DNA of 64,000 nucleotides from Zestomonas insulae (GCF_016901015.1 NZ_JAFEUP010000002.1:434001-498000); one strand, 5' to 3'; numbered from the stretch's first letter, positions 51,660-61,988 are shown. Notes: generated by a model from the letters alone, not told the origin. Translations and numbers: made by a program.

Positions 51660-52211
51660 TCACATCATACGCCGGAACTGGTTCCACTTGCGTTCAATTG
51701 CCACCGCCCAGTCCGGCGCTGCACTGCCAGTACCCGCCAGCTCCAGATGGTGCAGGCTGGTGACTTGGTCGAGCAGCGCTTCCTGGGTGGGCTTCACGTC
51801 GACGAACAGCACGTGCTTGCCCTCGCGCAGACTGCCTTCGAACTGGCGGAACGCATTGTGCGGCCGCTGCAGACCGACCAGGCTGCCTTCCCAGGTGGCG
51901 AAACCGACCAGCACCACGGCGAGGAAGATGAACGGCAGCCAGCCGGCGGCAGTTTGCGTCAAACCGGTGAGGTAGGCGCCGATCAGCACGATCGCCGCCA
52001 GCAGCACACCCACCGCGACACCCAATTGCCCGCTGTTCACCACGTCACGCTTGAGAAACGACGGTACGTCATGCACATGGTGCTGCTGCACTTCGGCGTC
52101 GCGCTCGCTCAGCACGTGTATCTGCTCGGTGCTGATGCCCCGGGCTTCCAACTCGTTCTCCACACTCTCGAGTTCATCCAGGTTGTCACTGATGTAGTAG
52201 TGCCGGTTCAT
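51660..52211 (-). CDS. Two-TM membrane protein with an N-terminal cytosolic domain
   Basis: 183-residue protein. The N-terminal domain (MNRHYYISDNLDELESVENE, then LEARGISTEQIHVLSERDAE) resembles the short sensory-like domain of small stress membrane proteins, followed by two membrane segments (about 75-97 and 101-122, GVAVGVLLAAIVLIGAYLTG and WLPFIFLAVVLVGFATW) and a cytosolic tail with EGKHVLFVDVKPTQEALLDQ. Homologues in Pseudomonas are loosely annotated as NAD/FAD-utilising enzymes, a label not supported by any motif here. Start 52211 follows GGGAGG. Monocistronic between the cold-shock gene and a lipoprotein gene. Confidence 0.75.
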   Translation of the reverse strand: MNRHYYISDNLDELESVENELEARGISTEQIHVLSERDAEVQQHHVHDVPSFLKRDVVNSGQLGVAVGVLLAAIVLIGAYLTGLTQTAAGWLPFIFLAVVLVGFATWEGSLVGLQRPHNAFRQFEGSLREGKHVLFVDVKPTQEALLDQVTSLHHLELAGTGSAAPDWAVAIERKWNQFRRMM

Positions 52212-52329
52212 GGCCTGCCTCCCATCGGTTATCACCGGAGTCCCCCCACTCCCATTGAACCCCCGGCCAAACAGCGCCGGAGCCTTGGTCAAATTTTGAC
52301 CTCAACAGCAGTGTAGTGCGCCTTTGCGT

Positions 52330-52854
52330 TCAGGGTGTGCCGACGGCCTGCGCCGCGGTCGGCGCGGCCAGCAGGCCGTCGACAACCCGCAACGCCTGTT
52401 CGAAGGAGGGATAGCCGCTCTTCGCCACATCCAGTTCGGCGTAGGCGGCGCGGTAGCTTTGCGCGCGGATCGGGTCGGCTTCGCTGATCAGGTAGGGCTC
52501 GGCGTAGACCTTGTAGAGCAGTGCGGTGGCGTGCGGGTGGCCCCGGCCGGCGGCGGTCTCCAGCAGTTGCAGGACTTCATCGACCTGAGGTCCTTCGCGG
52601 ATCAGCAGCACTGCCTGATAGAACGGCACCTCGCCGCTGGTGTCATCGGCGGCAGCGCGATTGAGCAGGGCGCGGGCCAGCTCGTAGTTCTCCAGGTCGC
52701 CACTGGCGATCAGCAGCTTGGCCTGCAGCATGTCGTTCTGATGGAGCAGTCGTTCATCGCGGCAGGGCGTGCCGCTGAGCGGTTCATCATCGCAGCTGTG
52801 CGACGCACAGCCGGCGAGCAATAGCGACAGGGTGAGCAGCATCCATTTTCCCAT
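52330..52854 (-). CDS. Lipoprotein with Sel1/TPR-like helical repeats
   Basis: 174-residue lipoprotein: signal segment MGKWMLLTLSLLLAGC with Cys16 as the lipidation site (ASH follows, so outer membrane is likely). The mature part is helical with small repeated motifs typical of TPR/Sel1 folds (QAKLLIASGDLENYELARAL, YQAVLLIREGPQVDEVLQLL, GRGHPHATALLYKVYAEPYL). Four cysteines occur after the lipobox in CDDEPLSGTPCRD. Function unknown; such proteins often scaffold envelope complexes. AAGGAAGG precedes the ATG. Confidence 0.8.
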   Translation of the reverse strand: MGKWMLLTLSLLLAGCASHSCDDEPLSGTPCRDERLLHQNDMLQAKLLIASGDLENYELARALLNRAAADDTSGEVPFYQAVLLIREGPQVDEVLQLLETAAGRGHPHATALLYKVYAEPYLISEADPIRAQSYRAAYAELDVAKSGYPSFEQALRVVDGLLAAPTAAQAVGTP

Positions 52855-52963
52855 CGAGCCTTCCTTTCAAGATTCTCGGCGATTGGTGCGGGGTTCGACC
52901 CGCTGCGGGGTCGCGGGTTCTGCTCCTCACAGCCTAGCCATGTGCATGGCGCGGCGCGGGGTG

Positions 52964-52992
52964 GAAATGAAAGCCCCGGCTGAAGCCGGGGC
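52964..52992 (-). terminator. Intrinsic terminator after the 42-residue basic protein
   Basis: On the minus strand GCCCCGGC (52992-52985) pairs with GCCGGGGC (52980-52973) across TTCA, followed by TTTCATTTCC. It lies 9 bp past the stop of the small basic gene. Confidence 0.7.
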
Positions 52993-53000
52993 GGGATGTT

Positions 53001-53129
53001 TCACGGTGTCGGCGTGTGACTGCCTAACAGGCTGTCGCCGGTGCGTTTGGCGCGCTTGGCCGCGCGTTTGTCGTGAGCGGATTTCAGCGGCTTTTTCTTG
53101 CCGTCTTTGCGCGCATTGAGACCTTTCAT
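53001..53129 (-). CDS. 42-residue basic protein
   Basis: Short gene found by reading the gap: MKGLNARKDGKKKPLKSAHD, then KRAAKRAKRTGDSLLGSHTP and TP before TGA (53001-53003). It is strongly basic (about 14 Lys/Arg in 42) with no hydrophobic core, as in small RNA- or ribosome-binding proteins of pseudomonads. The ATG at 53127-53129 has an excellent GGAGGTG site 4 bases upstream. That site lies inside the last codons of a 15-residue leader ORF (53133-53180). An intrinsic terminator follows. Function unknown; the composition is the only clue. Confidence 0.75.
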   Translation of the reverse strand: MKGLNARKDGKKKPLKSAHDKRAAKRAKRTGDSLLGSHTPTP

Positions 53130-53132
53130 GAT

Positions 53133-53180
53133 TCACCTCCGGAACGTGGTTGTGGTGACGAGCGACAGCGTTTCGACCAT
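53133..53180 (-). CDS. 15-residue leader peptide upstream of the basic protein
   Basis: On the minus strand a GGGAGGT Shine-Dalgarno is followed at good spacing by ATG (53180-53178) and 15 codons, MVETLSLVTTTTFRR, then TGA at 53135-53133. Four Thr codons stand in a row. The final codons CGG-AGG-TGA are themselves the Shine-Dalgarno of the 42-residue gene, whose ATG begins 3 bases after the TGA. Translation of the leader would therefore cover or release the downstream initiation site. Both ORFs are on the same short transcript. No homologue is known to me. Confidence 0.6.
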   Translation of the reverse strand: MVETLSLVTTTTFRR

Positions 53181-53339
53181 TTCCACCTCCCTGGCTGCAG
53201 CAGCCGGATTGGATGAATGTTTCAAGAATAGCTGGTCGCCGAGCGGGCGACTGTTCGCGAGACCGATGGCGGAGCATGAAGGGACGGGAGAGGAGCGCTC
53301 GCGCCGGACCGGAGTCGCGGCGCGAGGCGGAGGGCGCGC

Positions 53340-54041
53340 TTAGCCGGCGAGGCCGACGTAGACGTTCTGCACGTCGTCGTGGTTGTCGATGGCCTCGAGG
53401 AAGGCTTCGACTTCTTCCAGCTGTTCGGCGGTCAGGTTGCTCACCGGGTTCTTCGGCCGGTAGCCGAGCTGCGCCGACTGCACGGTGAAACCGAATTCGG
53501 GCAGCGCCTTGCTCACCGCGTCGAGGTCGGTCGGTTCGGTGATGAACAGGGTCGCGCCTTCCTCGGCCGGTTCGAAATCCTGCGCACCGGCTTCGATGGC
53601 GGCCAGTTCCGGATCGGCACCGCCTTCAGGGGCGGCTTCGATCAGGCCGACGTGGTCGAAGTCCCAGGTCACCGAGCCGGACGCGCCGAGCTGGCCCTTG
53701 CGGAACAGCACGCGAATTTCCGCCACGGTGCGGTTCACGTTGTCGGTCAGACATTCGACGATCAGCGGCACCTGATGCGGGGCGAAGCCTTCGTACAGGG
53801 TGCGTTCGTAGTGAACGATGTCACCGCTCAGGCCAGCGCCTTTCTTGATGGCGCGATCGAGGGTGTCCTTGGGCATGGACGCCTTCTTGGCCTGCTGCAC
53901 GGCGAGGCGCAGCTTGGGGTTCATGTCCGGATCGGCGCCGTTACGCGCGGCGATCATGATCTCTTTCACCAGTTTGCCGAAGATCTTCCCTCGGGCATTG
54001 GCGGCGGCTTCTTTGGGTTTGGCTTTCCACTGGGCGCCCAT
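53340..54041 (-). CDS. YebC/PmpR family protein (YeeN-like paralogue)
   Basis: 233-residue member of the YebC/TACO1 family, starting [20 protein letters not shown]. Three domains: an N-terminal helical bundle with [20 protein letters not shown] and [18 protein letters not shown], a middle alpha/beta domain ([39 protein letters not shown]) and a C-terminal domain ending [12 protein letters not shown]. Members were long called transcription regulators; recent work links the family to translation of proline-rich stretches. The MGxxW start and length suit the YeeN-like branch, so the canonical yebC is probably elsewhere. Monocistronic. Confidence 0.92.
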   Translation of the reverse strand: MGAQWKAKPKEAAANARGKIFGKLVKEIMIAARNGADPDMNPKLRLAVQQAKKASMPKDTLDRAIKKGAGLSGDIVHYERTLYEGFAPHQVPLIVECLTDNVNRTVAEIRVLFRKGQLGASGSVTWDFDHVGLIEAAPEGGADPELAAIEAGAQDFEPAEEGATLFITEPTDLDAVSKALPEFGFTVQSAQLGYRPKNPVSNLTAEQLEEVEAFLEAIDNHDDVQNVYVGLAG

Positions 54042-54145
54042 GGCGGTGCTCTCGCTGGCTGCGGACTAGACAACCCCGGGCGCGGTGCGGGCCGGCCCGG
54101 GACAATTAGGACGCAGATTCTAGCGGGTTACGGCGCCACCTGACA

Positions 54146-54895
54146 TCAGGCGGAAAAGCCGCCGTCGATCAGGTGACTGGCGCCGGTGATGTAGCCGGCT
54201 TCGGCGCTGGCCAGGAAGCTGACGAAGGCGGCGATTTCCTCGGCCTTGCCATAGCGCGGCAGCGCCATCAGCTGCTTCAGCGCGTCGGCGAACTCGCCGC
54301 TGTCCGGGTTCATTTCGGTGTCCACCGGGCCGGGCTGCACGTTGTTGACGGTGATGCCGCGCGGGCCGAGGTCGCGAGCCAGGCCCTTGGTCAGACCGAC
54401 CAGCGCCGACTTGCTCATGGCGTACACCGCGCCGCCGCCGAAGGGCATGCGCTCGGCGTTGGTGCTGCCGATGTTGATGATCCGCCCGCCGTCGCCGAGG
54501 TGCCGCGCGGCGGCCTGGCTGGCGACCACCACGCTGCGCACGTTGATGGCCAGAGTGCGGTCGAGGTCGTCGAGGTTGAATTCTTCGATCGGCGCGATGG
54601 CCAGCACGCCGGCGTTGTTCACCAGGATGTCGAGGCGGCCGAAGGTTTCCACGGTCTGGCTGATGGCGCCCTGGATGGCTTCGGCATTGGCGCTGTCGGC
54701 CTTGATCGCTACGGCGCGGCCGCCGGCCGCTTCGATGGCGCTCACCAGCGCTTCGGCGGCTTGCGCCGATTGGCTGTAGGTGAGGGCGACGGCGGCGCCG
54801 TCGCGGGCCAGGCGTTGGGCGATGGCGGCGCCGATGCCGCGCGAACCGCCTTGGATGAATGCAACTTTGCCGTGCAGGGAAGTGGGGGTAGTCAT
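54146..54895 (-). CDS. SDR-family oxidoreductase, BdcA-like
   Basis: 249-residue short-chain dehydrogenase: cofactor motif GGSRGIGAAIAQRL (residues about 16-29), NNAG (about 92-95), INIGSTNAERMPFGGGAVYAM with the catalytic Tyr-x3-Lys (YAMSK, Tyr about 157), and QPGPVDTEMNPDSGEFADAL. The GSTNAERMP and NPxSGxFxDxLxxLMAxxRYG blocks match BdcA (YjgI), which binds cyclic di-GMP and promotes biofilm dispersal in E. coli. Whether this protein binds the nucleotide is unknown. The divergent LysR gene 112 bp away is its likely regulator. It is one of two cyclic di-GMP-linked genes in the window, with the MASE2-GGDEF cyclase. Confidence 0.9.
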   Translation of the reverse strand: MTTPTSLHGKVAFIQGGSRGIGAAIAQRLARDGAAVALTYSQSAQAAEALVSAIEAAGGRAVAIKADSANAEAIQGAISQTVETFGRLDILVNNAGVLAIAPIEEFNLDDLDRTLAINVRSVVVASQAAARHLGDGGRIINIGSTNAERMPFGGGAVYAMSKSALVGLTKGLARDLGPRGITVNNVQPGPVDTEMNPDSGEFADALKQLMALPRYGKAEEIAAFVSFLASAEAGYITGASHLIDGGFSA

Positions 54896-55007
54896 GGTCG
54901 TCTCCGGGGTGGAAGGGTTTGGTGGAAACGAGTATCTGCCCGGGATTGTGTTTTGATTAGTCGGTATTTCTGGCTTTCTTTCGATAATGTTGGTTTATAG
55001 TCCGTGA

Positions 55008-55931
55008 ATGGACACCCTCAATTGCATCGAATGTTTCGTGCGCAGCGCGGAGGCGGGCAGCTTCGCCGCAGCGGCGCGGCGCCTCGGCCTGACCCCCGCG
55101 GCGGTGGGCAAGAACGTCGCGCGCCTGGAGGCCGGCCTGCAGGTGCGGCTGTTCCAGCGCAGCACGCGGAGCCTGTCGTTGACCGAGGCCGGTGAGCATT
55201 TCCTGCGCGAAGCCGGCGGTGGCCTGGACATCCTTCAGGTGGCGATGGCCAACCTGGCCAGCCGCCAAGGCCAGCCCGCCGGGGTCTTGAAGGTCAGCAT
55301 GGGGGTCGCGTTCGGGCGTCTGTACATCCTGCCTCTGCTCAAGGAATTCCTGGCCCGCTACCCCGACGTACAGCCCGATTGGCGCTTCGACAACCGCCCG
55401 GTGGACCTGATCGCCGAAGGCTATGACGCCGCCATCGGCGGCGGCTTCGAGCTGCCGCCGGGAGTGGTGGCGCGGGCACTGGCGCCGGCGCACCGGGTGT
55501 TGCTGGCGTCGCCGAATTATCTGGCCGCGCGGGGCGTACCGCAGAAGCCGGAGGACCTAAGCGGCCACGACGGCATCCTGATCCGCTCGCCGCAAACCGG
55601 GCGCATCCGTTCGGCGATGCTGCGGAGCGGCGATGGACGGGAAACCCCGCTCGATTTGCGCGCGCGGATCCTCCTCGACGACCCGGAAGCGGCGTGCGAT
55701 GTCGCGTTGATGGACTTCGGCATCATCCTGGTGGCGATGCCGCATGCCTTGCCGTATCTCGCCGATGGCCGACTGATTCGCGTGCTGCCCGACTGGTACG
55801 TGGACACCGGGGTGATCTCGATCCATTTCGCCGCACAGAAGCAGCTGCCGCAGAAGACCCGGTTGTTCATCGACTTCGTCGTCGAACAGTTTCGCCTGCA
55901 GGGCCTCGACCGGCGCTTCTCGGCGCGTTGA
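55008..55931 (+). CDS. LysR-family regulator divergent from the BdcA-like gene
   Basis: 307-residue LTTR: HTH within residues 1-60 (NCIECFVRSAEAGSFAAAAR, LGLTPAAVGKNVARLEAGLQ, VRLFQRSTRSLSLTE) and effector-binding domain (KVSMGVAFGRLYILPLLKEF, RFDNRPVDLIAEGYDAAIGG, HDGILIRSPQTGRIRSA). It belongs to the subgroup that often represses a divergent oxidoreductase gene. The shared 112-bp gap is AT-rich and contains TTATAGT 12 bp before this ATG. Target inference rests on position. Confidence 0.92.
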   Translation: MDTLNCIECFVRSAEAGSFAAAARRLGLTPAAVGKNVARLEAGLQVRLFQRSTRSLSLTEAGEHFLREAGGGLDILQVAMANLASRQGQPAGVLKVSMGVAFGRLYILPLLKEFLARYPDVQPDWRFDNRPVDLIAEGYDAAIGGGFELPPGVVARALAPAHRVLLASPNYLAARGVPQKPEDLSGHDGILIRSPQTGRIRSAMLRSGDGRETPLDLRARILLDDPEAACDVALMDFGIILVAMPHALPYLADGRLIRVLPDWYVDTGVISIHFAAQKQLPQKTRLFIDFVVEQFRLQGLDRRFSAR

Positions 55932-55943
55932 GGGGACCTGCGT

Positions 55944-56345
55944 TCAGCTTGGCCAGAGCAGCGGCAGCACGTGCTCGCGCAGCAGCGGCGCGAGGCTCGC
56001 CGGCGGCACGTCGTCACGGTGCAGCCAGCGCAGTTCCTCCAGTTCGGCCGCCGCGCTGACTGCTTCATGCAGCTCGCCCTGGAACAGTTGGGCGTCGATC
56101 CAGGTATCCGCTTCGTTGGCCGCCGGCGCGTGGAAGCGGCCCAGCGGGCGCAGCGCGTCGGCGGCCAGGCGCAGGTTGAGCTCCTCACCCAGTTCGCGGT
56201 GCAGGGCGCTGAGCGCATCCTCGCCGGCTTCGGCCTTGCCGCCGGGCAGCATGAACGCCTGAGTGCCGCGCTTGCGGACCAGCAGCAGGCGACCCTCGCG
56301 GTCGAACAGGCAGGCGGCGGAAATGCTCAGGGTGGTGGCGGACAT
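55944..56345 (-). CDS. Nudix hydrolase
   Basis: 133-residue hydrolase with a near-canonical Nudix box: GGKAEAGEDALSALHRELGE, ending EELNL (about residues 35-57). The consensus GX5EX7REUXEEXGU is kept except that the conserved Gly near the end is Asn. Flanking strands (SISAACLFDREGRLLLVRKR and TWIDAQLFQGELHE) fit the fold. Substrate unknown; it could hydrolyse oxidised or damaged nucleoside diphosphate derivatives. It lies 12 bp from the end of the convergent LysR gene. Start 56345 is preferred to 56363 on family length. Confidence 0.88.
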   Translation of the reverse strand: MSATTLSISAACLFDREGRLLLVRKRGTQAFMLPGGKAEAGEDALSALHRELGEELNLRLAADALRPLGRFHAPAANEADTWIDAQLFQGELHEAVSAAAELEELRWLHRDDVPPASLAPLLREHVLPLLWPS

Positions 56346-56567
56346 CGACAAAATCTTCAGCAAGGCGGGGCGGCGCAGTTTAGCCGAGCGGGCTTGCTTG
56401 CGGGTGTGGTCGATATGACTTGTGTAGTCAGAGTGACTGCAGCTGGCATGTGGTCAAAAGCACATGAGTGGCTGTAAGTGATTGATTTTAAAGCCATCAA
56501 AAAGCGGCACGCTTCCTGATACAGCCAGGGCGAGTGCAACACCTACCCGCCCTTGGAGAAACGTGTC

Positions 56568-56825
56568 ATGAGCCACTACTTCAGCTGCCCGAACAACGTC
56601 CTGCGCCTGTCCAGCCATGTACTGATCGTCGGCACGCTGATGACGTTGGCCGGCATCCTGTTCGCCTACCTGCTCGATTTGCAGTTGAGCATTCCCCAGC
56701 AAGTGGTCGCCCACGGCGGAGTGATCCTCGGTCCGACGCTGATCAAGATCGGTTACGTGATGCGCCTGCTGGCGCAGTACGCGATGCGCAAGGCAGAGCG
56801 GCTGGCGACCTGCGTGGCCGCCTGA
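56568..56825 (+). CDS. Small two-TM membrane protein (PpyR-like)
   Basis: 85-residue membrane protein with two hydrophobic segments (about 15-40, SSHVLIVGTLMTLAGILFAYL, and 52-68, VVAHGGVILGPTLIKIGYVM) between short polar termini. The opening SCPNNVLRLSSHVLIVG and the ILGPTLIKIGYVMRL motif recall PpyR, a P. aeruginosa membrane protein reported to affect psl and pyoverdine genes; I cannot confirm the match without a search. Start 56568 follows GGAG. An unusual short dyad, TGACT-TGTGT-AGTCA, lies at 56416-56430 upstream. Converges on the DUF3597 gene. Confidence 0.75.
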   Translation: MSHYFSCPNNVLRLSSHVLIVGTLMTLAGILFAYLLDLQLSIPQQVVAHGGVILGPTLIKIGYVMRLLAQYAMRKAERLATCVAA

Positions 56826-56850
56826 GGGCGTGGCGGGGTTGTAATCGCCG

Positions 56851-56868
56851 GGAGGCGCTGGCGCCTCC
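56851..56868. terminator. Hairpin between converging genes
   Basis: GGAGGCGC (56851-56858) pairs perfectly with GCGCCTCC (56861-56868); the stem is palindromic and sits between the two convergent stops at 56825 and 56884. No U-tract. Confidence 0.4.
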
Positions 56869-56883
56869 GCGGCGGCTGGTTGT

Positions 56884-57276
56884 TCAGTGCAGCAGTTCGG
56901 CCGGCACGTTACCGCCGTTGGCCGCCAGCTTCTGCAGCACGGTCTTGTGCAGCCACATGTTCATCTGCGCCGAATCGCCCATCTTGTCCGCCGGGCAACC
57001 CAGCTCGGCGGCCAACTGCTTGCGCGCGTCGAGGCTGCTGTCGAGACCGAGCAACTTGAGCAGGTCGACGATGGAGGTCTTCCAGTTGAGTTTCTCCGGG
57101 TGGCTGGCCGCCAGACCTTCCAGCTTGGCTACCACATCCACTTCAGTCACTGGAGTCGGCGCGGAAGGCGCGGGCGCCGTGGTCACTTCGGGGGCCGACG
57201 GCGGTGGTGCCGCTTCCGTCGCATGGGCTTTTTCGCCGAAACCGAGGGCACTCAGAATCTTGCCGAACAGGCTCAT
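56884..57276 (-). CDS. DUF3597 domain protein
   Basis: 130-residue protein. A short amphipathic N-terminus (MSLFGKILSALGFGEKAHAT) precedes a Pro/Ala-rich linker (APPPSAPEVTTAPAPSAPTP), then the DUF3597 domain (about residues 45-130): VDVVAKLEGLAASHPEKLNW, SIVDLLKLLGLDSSLDARKQ, MGDSAQMNMWLHKTVLQKLA, ending NVPAELLH. The domain is small, helical and acidic and occurs in many proteobacteria; its function is unknown. The gene sits alone between the PpyR-like and parvulin genes. Confidence 0.88.
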   Translation of the reverse strand: MSLFGKILSALGFGEKAHATEAAPPPSAPEVTTAPAPSAPTPVTEVDVVAKLEGLAASHPEKLNWKTSIVDLLKLLGLDSSLDARKQLAAELGCPADKMGDSAQMNMWLHKTVLQKLAANGGNVPAELLH

Positions 57277-57454
57277 GGCAACTCCTCCTTTCCTATCGAT
57301 GGGAGCTGGAGAATAGACCAGGGCTTGGCGGCGGCAGGTGGCATTGGTCGGGCATGCCCGTGGGCGGCACGGCTAGCGCGGTGCGGGGGTATTTCGGCGG
57401 GGAGGTTTATTCAGCTTGGCGATAACCGCGCGGTAGCGGCTAGCCGGGGAGATG

Positions 57455-57482
57455 GCCTTCCCACGCAGATGCGCAGGAAGGC
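57455..57482 (-). terminator. Weak hairpin after ppiC
   Basis: GCCTTCC (57455-57461) pairs with GGAAGGC (57476-57482), just past the ppiC stop on the minus strand. No U-tract; low-scoring. Confidence 0.3.
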
Positions 57483-57489
57483 GCGGCGA

Positions 57490-57771
57490 TCAATCCTGGC
57501 GGCTGGTGACTTCGACCAGGTGATAGCCGAACTGGGTTTTCACCGGACCCTGGACCACGCCGACCGGGGCGCTGAACACCACCTTGTCGAACTCCTTGAC
57601 CATCTGCCCCGGGCCGAACGAGCCGAGGTTGCCGCCGTCACGGCTGGACGGGCAGCTGGAGTTGTCCTTGGCCACTTGGGCGAAGTCGGCGCCGCCTTCG
57701 ATTGCGGCTTTCAGTTCGTTGCACTTGTCTTCGGTGGCAACCAGGATGTGACGGGCAGTGGCGCGGGCCAT
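57490..57771 (-). CDS. ppiC: Cytosolic parvulin peptidyl-prolyl isomerase
   Basis: 93-residue single-domain parvulin (PpiC type). The whole fold is visible: RATARHILVATEDKCNELKA, IEGGADFAQVAKDNSSCPSS, DGGNLGSFGPGQMVKEFD, and VVQGPVKTQFGYHLVEVTSR with the conserved F-G-Y-H-L-V end. It isomerises proline peptide bonds in the cytoplasm. Start 57771 follows GGAGG. It lies immediately downstream of an FtsH-like protease gene on the same strand (51-bp gap), so the two may be coexpressed in protein quality control; inference only. Confidence 0.94.
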   Translation of the reverse strand: MARATARHILVATEDKCNELKAAIEGGADFAQVAKDNSSCPSSRDGGNLGSFGPGQMVKEFDKVVFSAPVGVVQGPVKTQFGYHLVEVTSRQD

Positions 57772-57822
57772 GGGGTGTTCCTCCAATCAAAGAAGCTGCA
57801 CAGCCTAGCCCAAGCGCCGCTG

Positions 57823-59781
<1,959 letters not shown>

Positions 59782-60001
59782 GGCGATCCCGAAAGGCGCG
59801 AACACACAACGCCCGACACGGGGCGAATCCAGGCGGCATCGAGACTCCGCTCGCAGACGCACTCGTCATCACGAATGGTCAGCACGCGTCCGGATTATCG
59901 ACATGAGAGCCGGCAGGTTAAGCGTGCCGGGACGAACGGCGGGGCCGTTGGTCAGAAAATGATCAGCTGGCCTCGCCGGCAATGCGCCGCCAGGTGTGGC
60001 G

Positions 60002-60151
60002 CTAGGCGTCTGGCTCGGGCTCTTCCGGCGGCGGGGCGGGAATCGGCGCAACCTCCTCGAGGTTCTCGACCACCTTGTCGGGCAGGTGCTCGATCAGCTC
60101 GCCCTCCGGTGCTTCGTCGTCCAGCGGTGCGTCGTCGCGGTCGTCGGCCAT
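60002..60151 (-). CDS. 49-residue acidic proline-rich protein
   Basis: MADDRDDAPLDDEAPEGELI, then EHLPDKVVENLEEVAPIPAP and PPEEPEPDA: strongly acidic, proline-rich, no hydrophobic core. AGAGGAG gives a good ribosome-binding site before the ATG at 60151; the longer frame to 60226 is an arginine-rich artefact. It lies between the FtsH-like gene (220 bp away) and the amidohydrolase gene (94 bp downstream). Such acidic small proteins occur in many genomes; function unknown. Confidence 0.55.
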   Translation of the reverse strand: MADDRDDAPLDDEAPEGELIEHLPDKVVENLEEVAPIPAPPPEEPEPDA

Positions 60152-60245
60152 GGCTGGCTCCTCTTGCGGGGATACAGCATTGGGCCGCGCCGGGCGCCGG
60201 CGAGTTCCCCCTGGCGCCGTAGTCACCGACGCCAGGGGCGAGCCG

Positions 60246-61988
60246 CTAGGCGTTGAGCGCCGGGAGGAACTGCCCGTAGCCGCGCTGCTCGCCGAGGTCG
60301 GCGGCGAACTCGCCGTGCTCGTAGGCCAGCCGGCCGTTTATCAGCACCTGGCGCACCGCATCGCCGCGGTTGACCATCCTTTGCAGCTCGCCGAAGCCGT
60401 CCATCGGCGCTTCGTGATAGGCGGCCAGGCGCTCGTCGAGCTGCTGCGGGTCGATCACCACCAGGTCGGCGCGCTTGCCGACCGCCAGCACCCCGGCGTC
60501 GACGTTGAACCAGTTGCCCAGCTCGCCGGTCAGTCTCCAGATCGCGGTTTCCAGCGGCATCGCCGGCTGGCCGCGCTGGATGCTGTTCTGCACCAGTTTG
60601 AGCAGGCGCACGCCAAAGTTGTAGAAGGCCATGTTGCGGATGTGCGCGCCGGAGTCGGCGAAACCGATCAGCGTGCTTGGTTCGGCGACCAGCTTCTCCA
60701 CCACTTCGGGGCGGTGGTTGGCGATCAGCGTGCGCCAGCGCAGGCGGCTGCCGTGTTCCACCAGCAGGTCGAGGAACAGATCGCCGGGGTGCATGCCGCG
60801 CGTGCTGGCCAGTTCGCCGATGCTGTGGCCGACCAGGCTCGGGTCCGGGCACTGGACGATCCAGGCGTCGTTGAAGTCGCGGTGCCAGACGCGCGGGCCG
60901 AAGCGCTTGTCGACTTCCTGGCGGAACTGGCGGCGGTAGCTCTCGTCCTGGAACAGTTCGCTGCGCAGGTCCTGGCTGGCCAGGTGCAGCGCCGCCTCAC
61001 CGGCGGGAAATTCCTCGAAGACCACGAACTCCATGCCGTCGGCGTAGGTGACGAAGGGCACCGGCAAGGTCTGCCAGCGGAAGTCGGCGCGGGTCACGCG
61101 GTTGATGAAACGGGTCAGTGGGCCGAGGATGCGTGCCAGCCAGGGATCGGTCTTCACGTCCATCAGGGTGATCAGCGTGGTCTTCAGCGGCTTGCGCCAC
61201 AGGCCCATGCTTTCCCACAGGTAGGCGAACAGGTTGAGCTTGGTCACCAGGTTCGGCGCGCCCTGGTGGATGCGCCCGCGGCGTCGCAGCACACGGTTGA
61301 GACGCGCGTACTCGCGCCAGCTGCTGTACACCGAGGGCAGTGACTTGGAGCGCTGGCGGTCGCCGTCCAGCTTGTCCCACGGGTTGGTCATGCTCGACAG
61401 GCCGATCAGCCCGGCGTCCATGGCTTCTTCGAGCAGCTGCTCCATGCGCTGCAGCTCGGCTTCGCTGGGCGTCACCCCGGCATCTACCGAGCGGGCCAGG
61501 CCGAGCACGGCGACGCGCAGGTCGGAGTGGCCGAGGAAGGAGCTGATGTTCGGCCCCAGCGGATGCTGGCGCAGGAAGGCCACGTATTCGTCGGCGCTGC
61601 GCCAGTGCTTGCGCGCCTGCAGCAGCGGCAGCACATGCTCGCGCGGCACCGATTCGACGCGGGTGAACAGGTCGGAGCAGTCTTCCGGGGCGCTGAGCAC
61701 CATGCTGATCGAGCAGCTGCCGATCATCACGGTGGTCACGCCGTGGCGCACCGATTCCTTGAGCGCGGGCGCGGCGACCAGTTCGGCGTCGTAGTGGGTG
61801 TGCATGTCGATGAAGCCGGGAGTGACCCAGCAGCCGGCGGCGTCGATGATCCGCTCGCAGCCGCTTTCGTCCAGCGGCTCGGCGCTGATCGTCGCCACCT
61901 GGCCCTGGCGGATGCCCACGTGGCGTGGCGCGCCGGGGGCACCGGTGCCATCGAAAAACACGCCGTTCTTGATCAGGATGTCGAACAT
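60246..61988 (-). CDS. D-aminoacylase-type metallo-amidohydrolase
   Basis: 580-residue amidohydrolase superfamily enzyme. The metal-binding barrel motifs are DILIKNGVFFDGTGAPG (N-terminal beta sandwich), GFIDMHTHYDAEL (HxH metal site), TVMIGSCSIS (Cys ligand typical of D-aminoacylases), RIHQGAPNLVTKL (His) and IGFADSGAHIRNM with the catalytic Asp. The closing block NWFNVDAGVLAVGKRADLVV is the usual C-terminal sandwich return. Relatives remove the acyl group from N-acyl-D-amino acids; the exact substrate here is unknown. It is monocistronic and read away from mdaB. Confidence 0.9.
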   Translation of the reverse strand: MFDILIKNGVFFDGTGAPGAPRHVGIRQGQVATISAEPLDESGCERIIDAAGCWVTPGFIDMHTHYDAELVAAPALKESVRHGVTTVMIGSCSISMVLSAPEDCSDLFTRVESVPREHVLPLLQARKHWRSADEYVAFLRQHPLGPNISSFLGHSDLRVAVLGLARSVDAGVTPSEAELQRMEQLLEEAMDAGLIGLSSMTNPWDKLDGDRQRSKSLPSVYSSWREYARLNRVLRRRGRIHQGAPNLVTKLNLFAYLWESMGLWRKPLKTTLITLMDVKTDPWLARILGPLTRFINRVTRADFRWQTLPVPFVTYADGMEFVVFEEFPAGEAALHLASQDLRSELFQDESYRRQFRQEVDKRFGPRVWHRDFNDAWIVQCPDPSLVGHSIGELASTRGMHPGDLFLDLLVEHGSRLRWRTLIANHRPEVVEKLVAEPSTLIGFADSGAHIRNMAFYNFGVRLLKLVQNSIQRGQPAMPLETAIWRLTGELGNWFNVDAGVLAVGKRADLVVIDPQQLDERLAAYHEAPMDGFGELQRMVNRGDAVRQVLINGRLAYEHGEFAADLGEQRGYGQFLPALNA

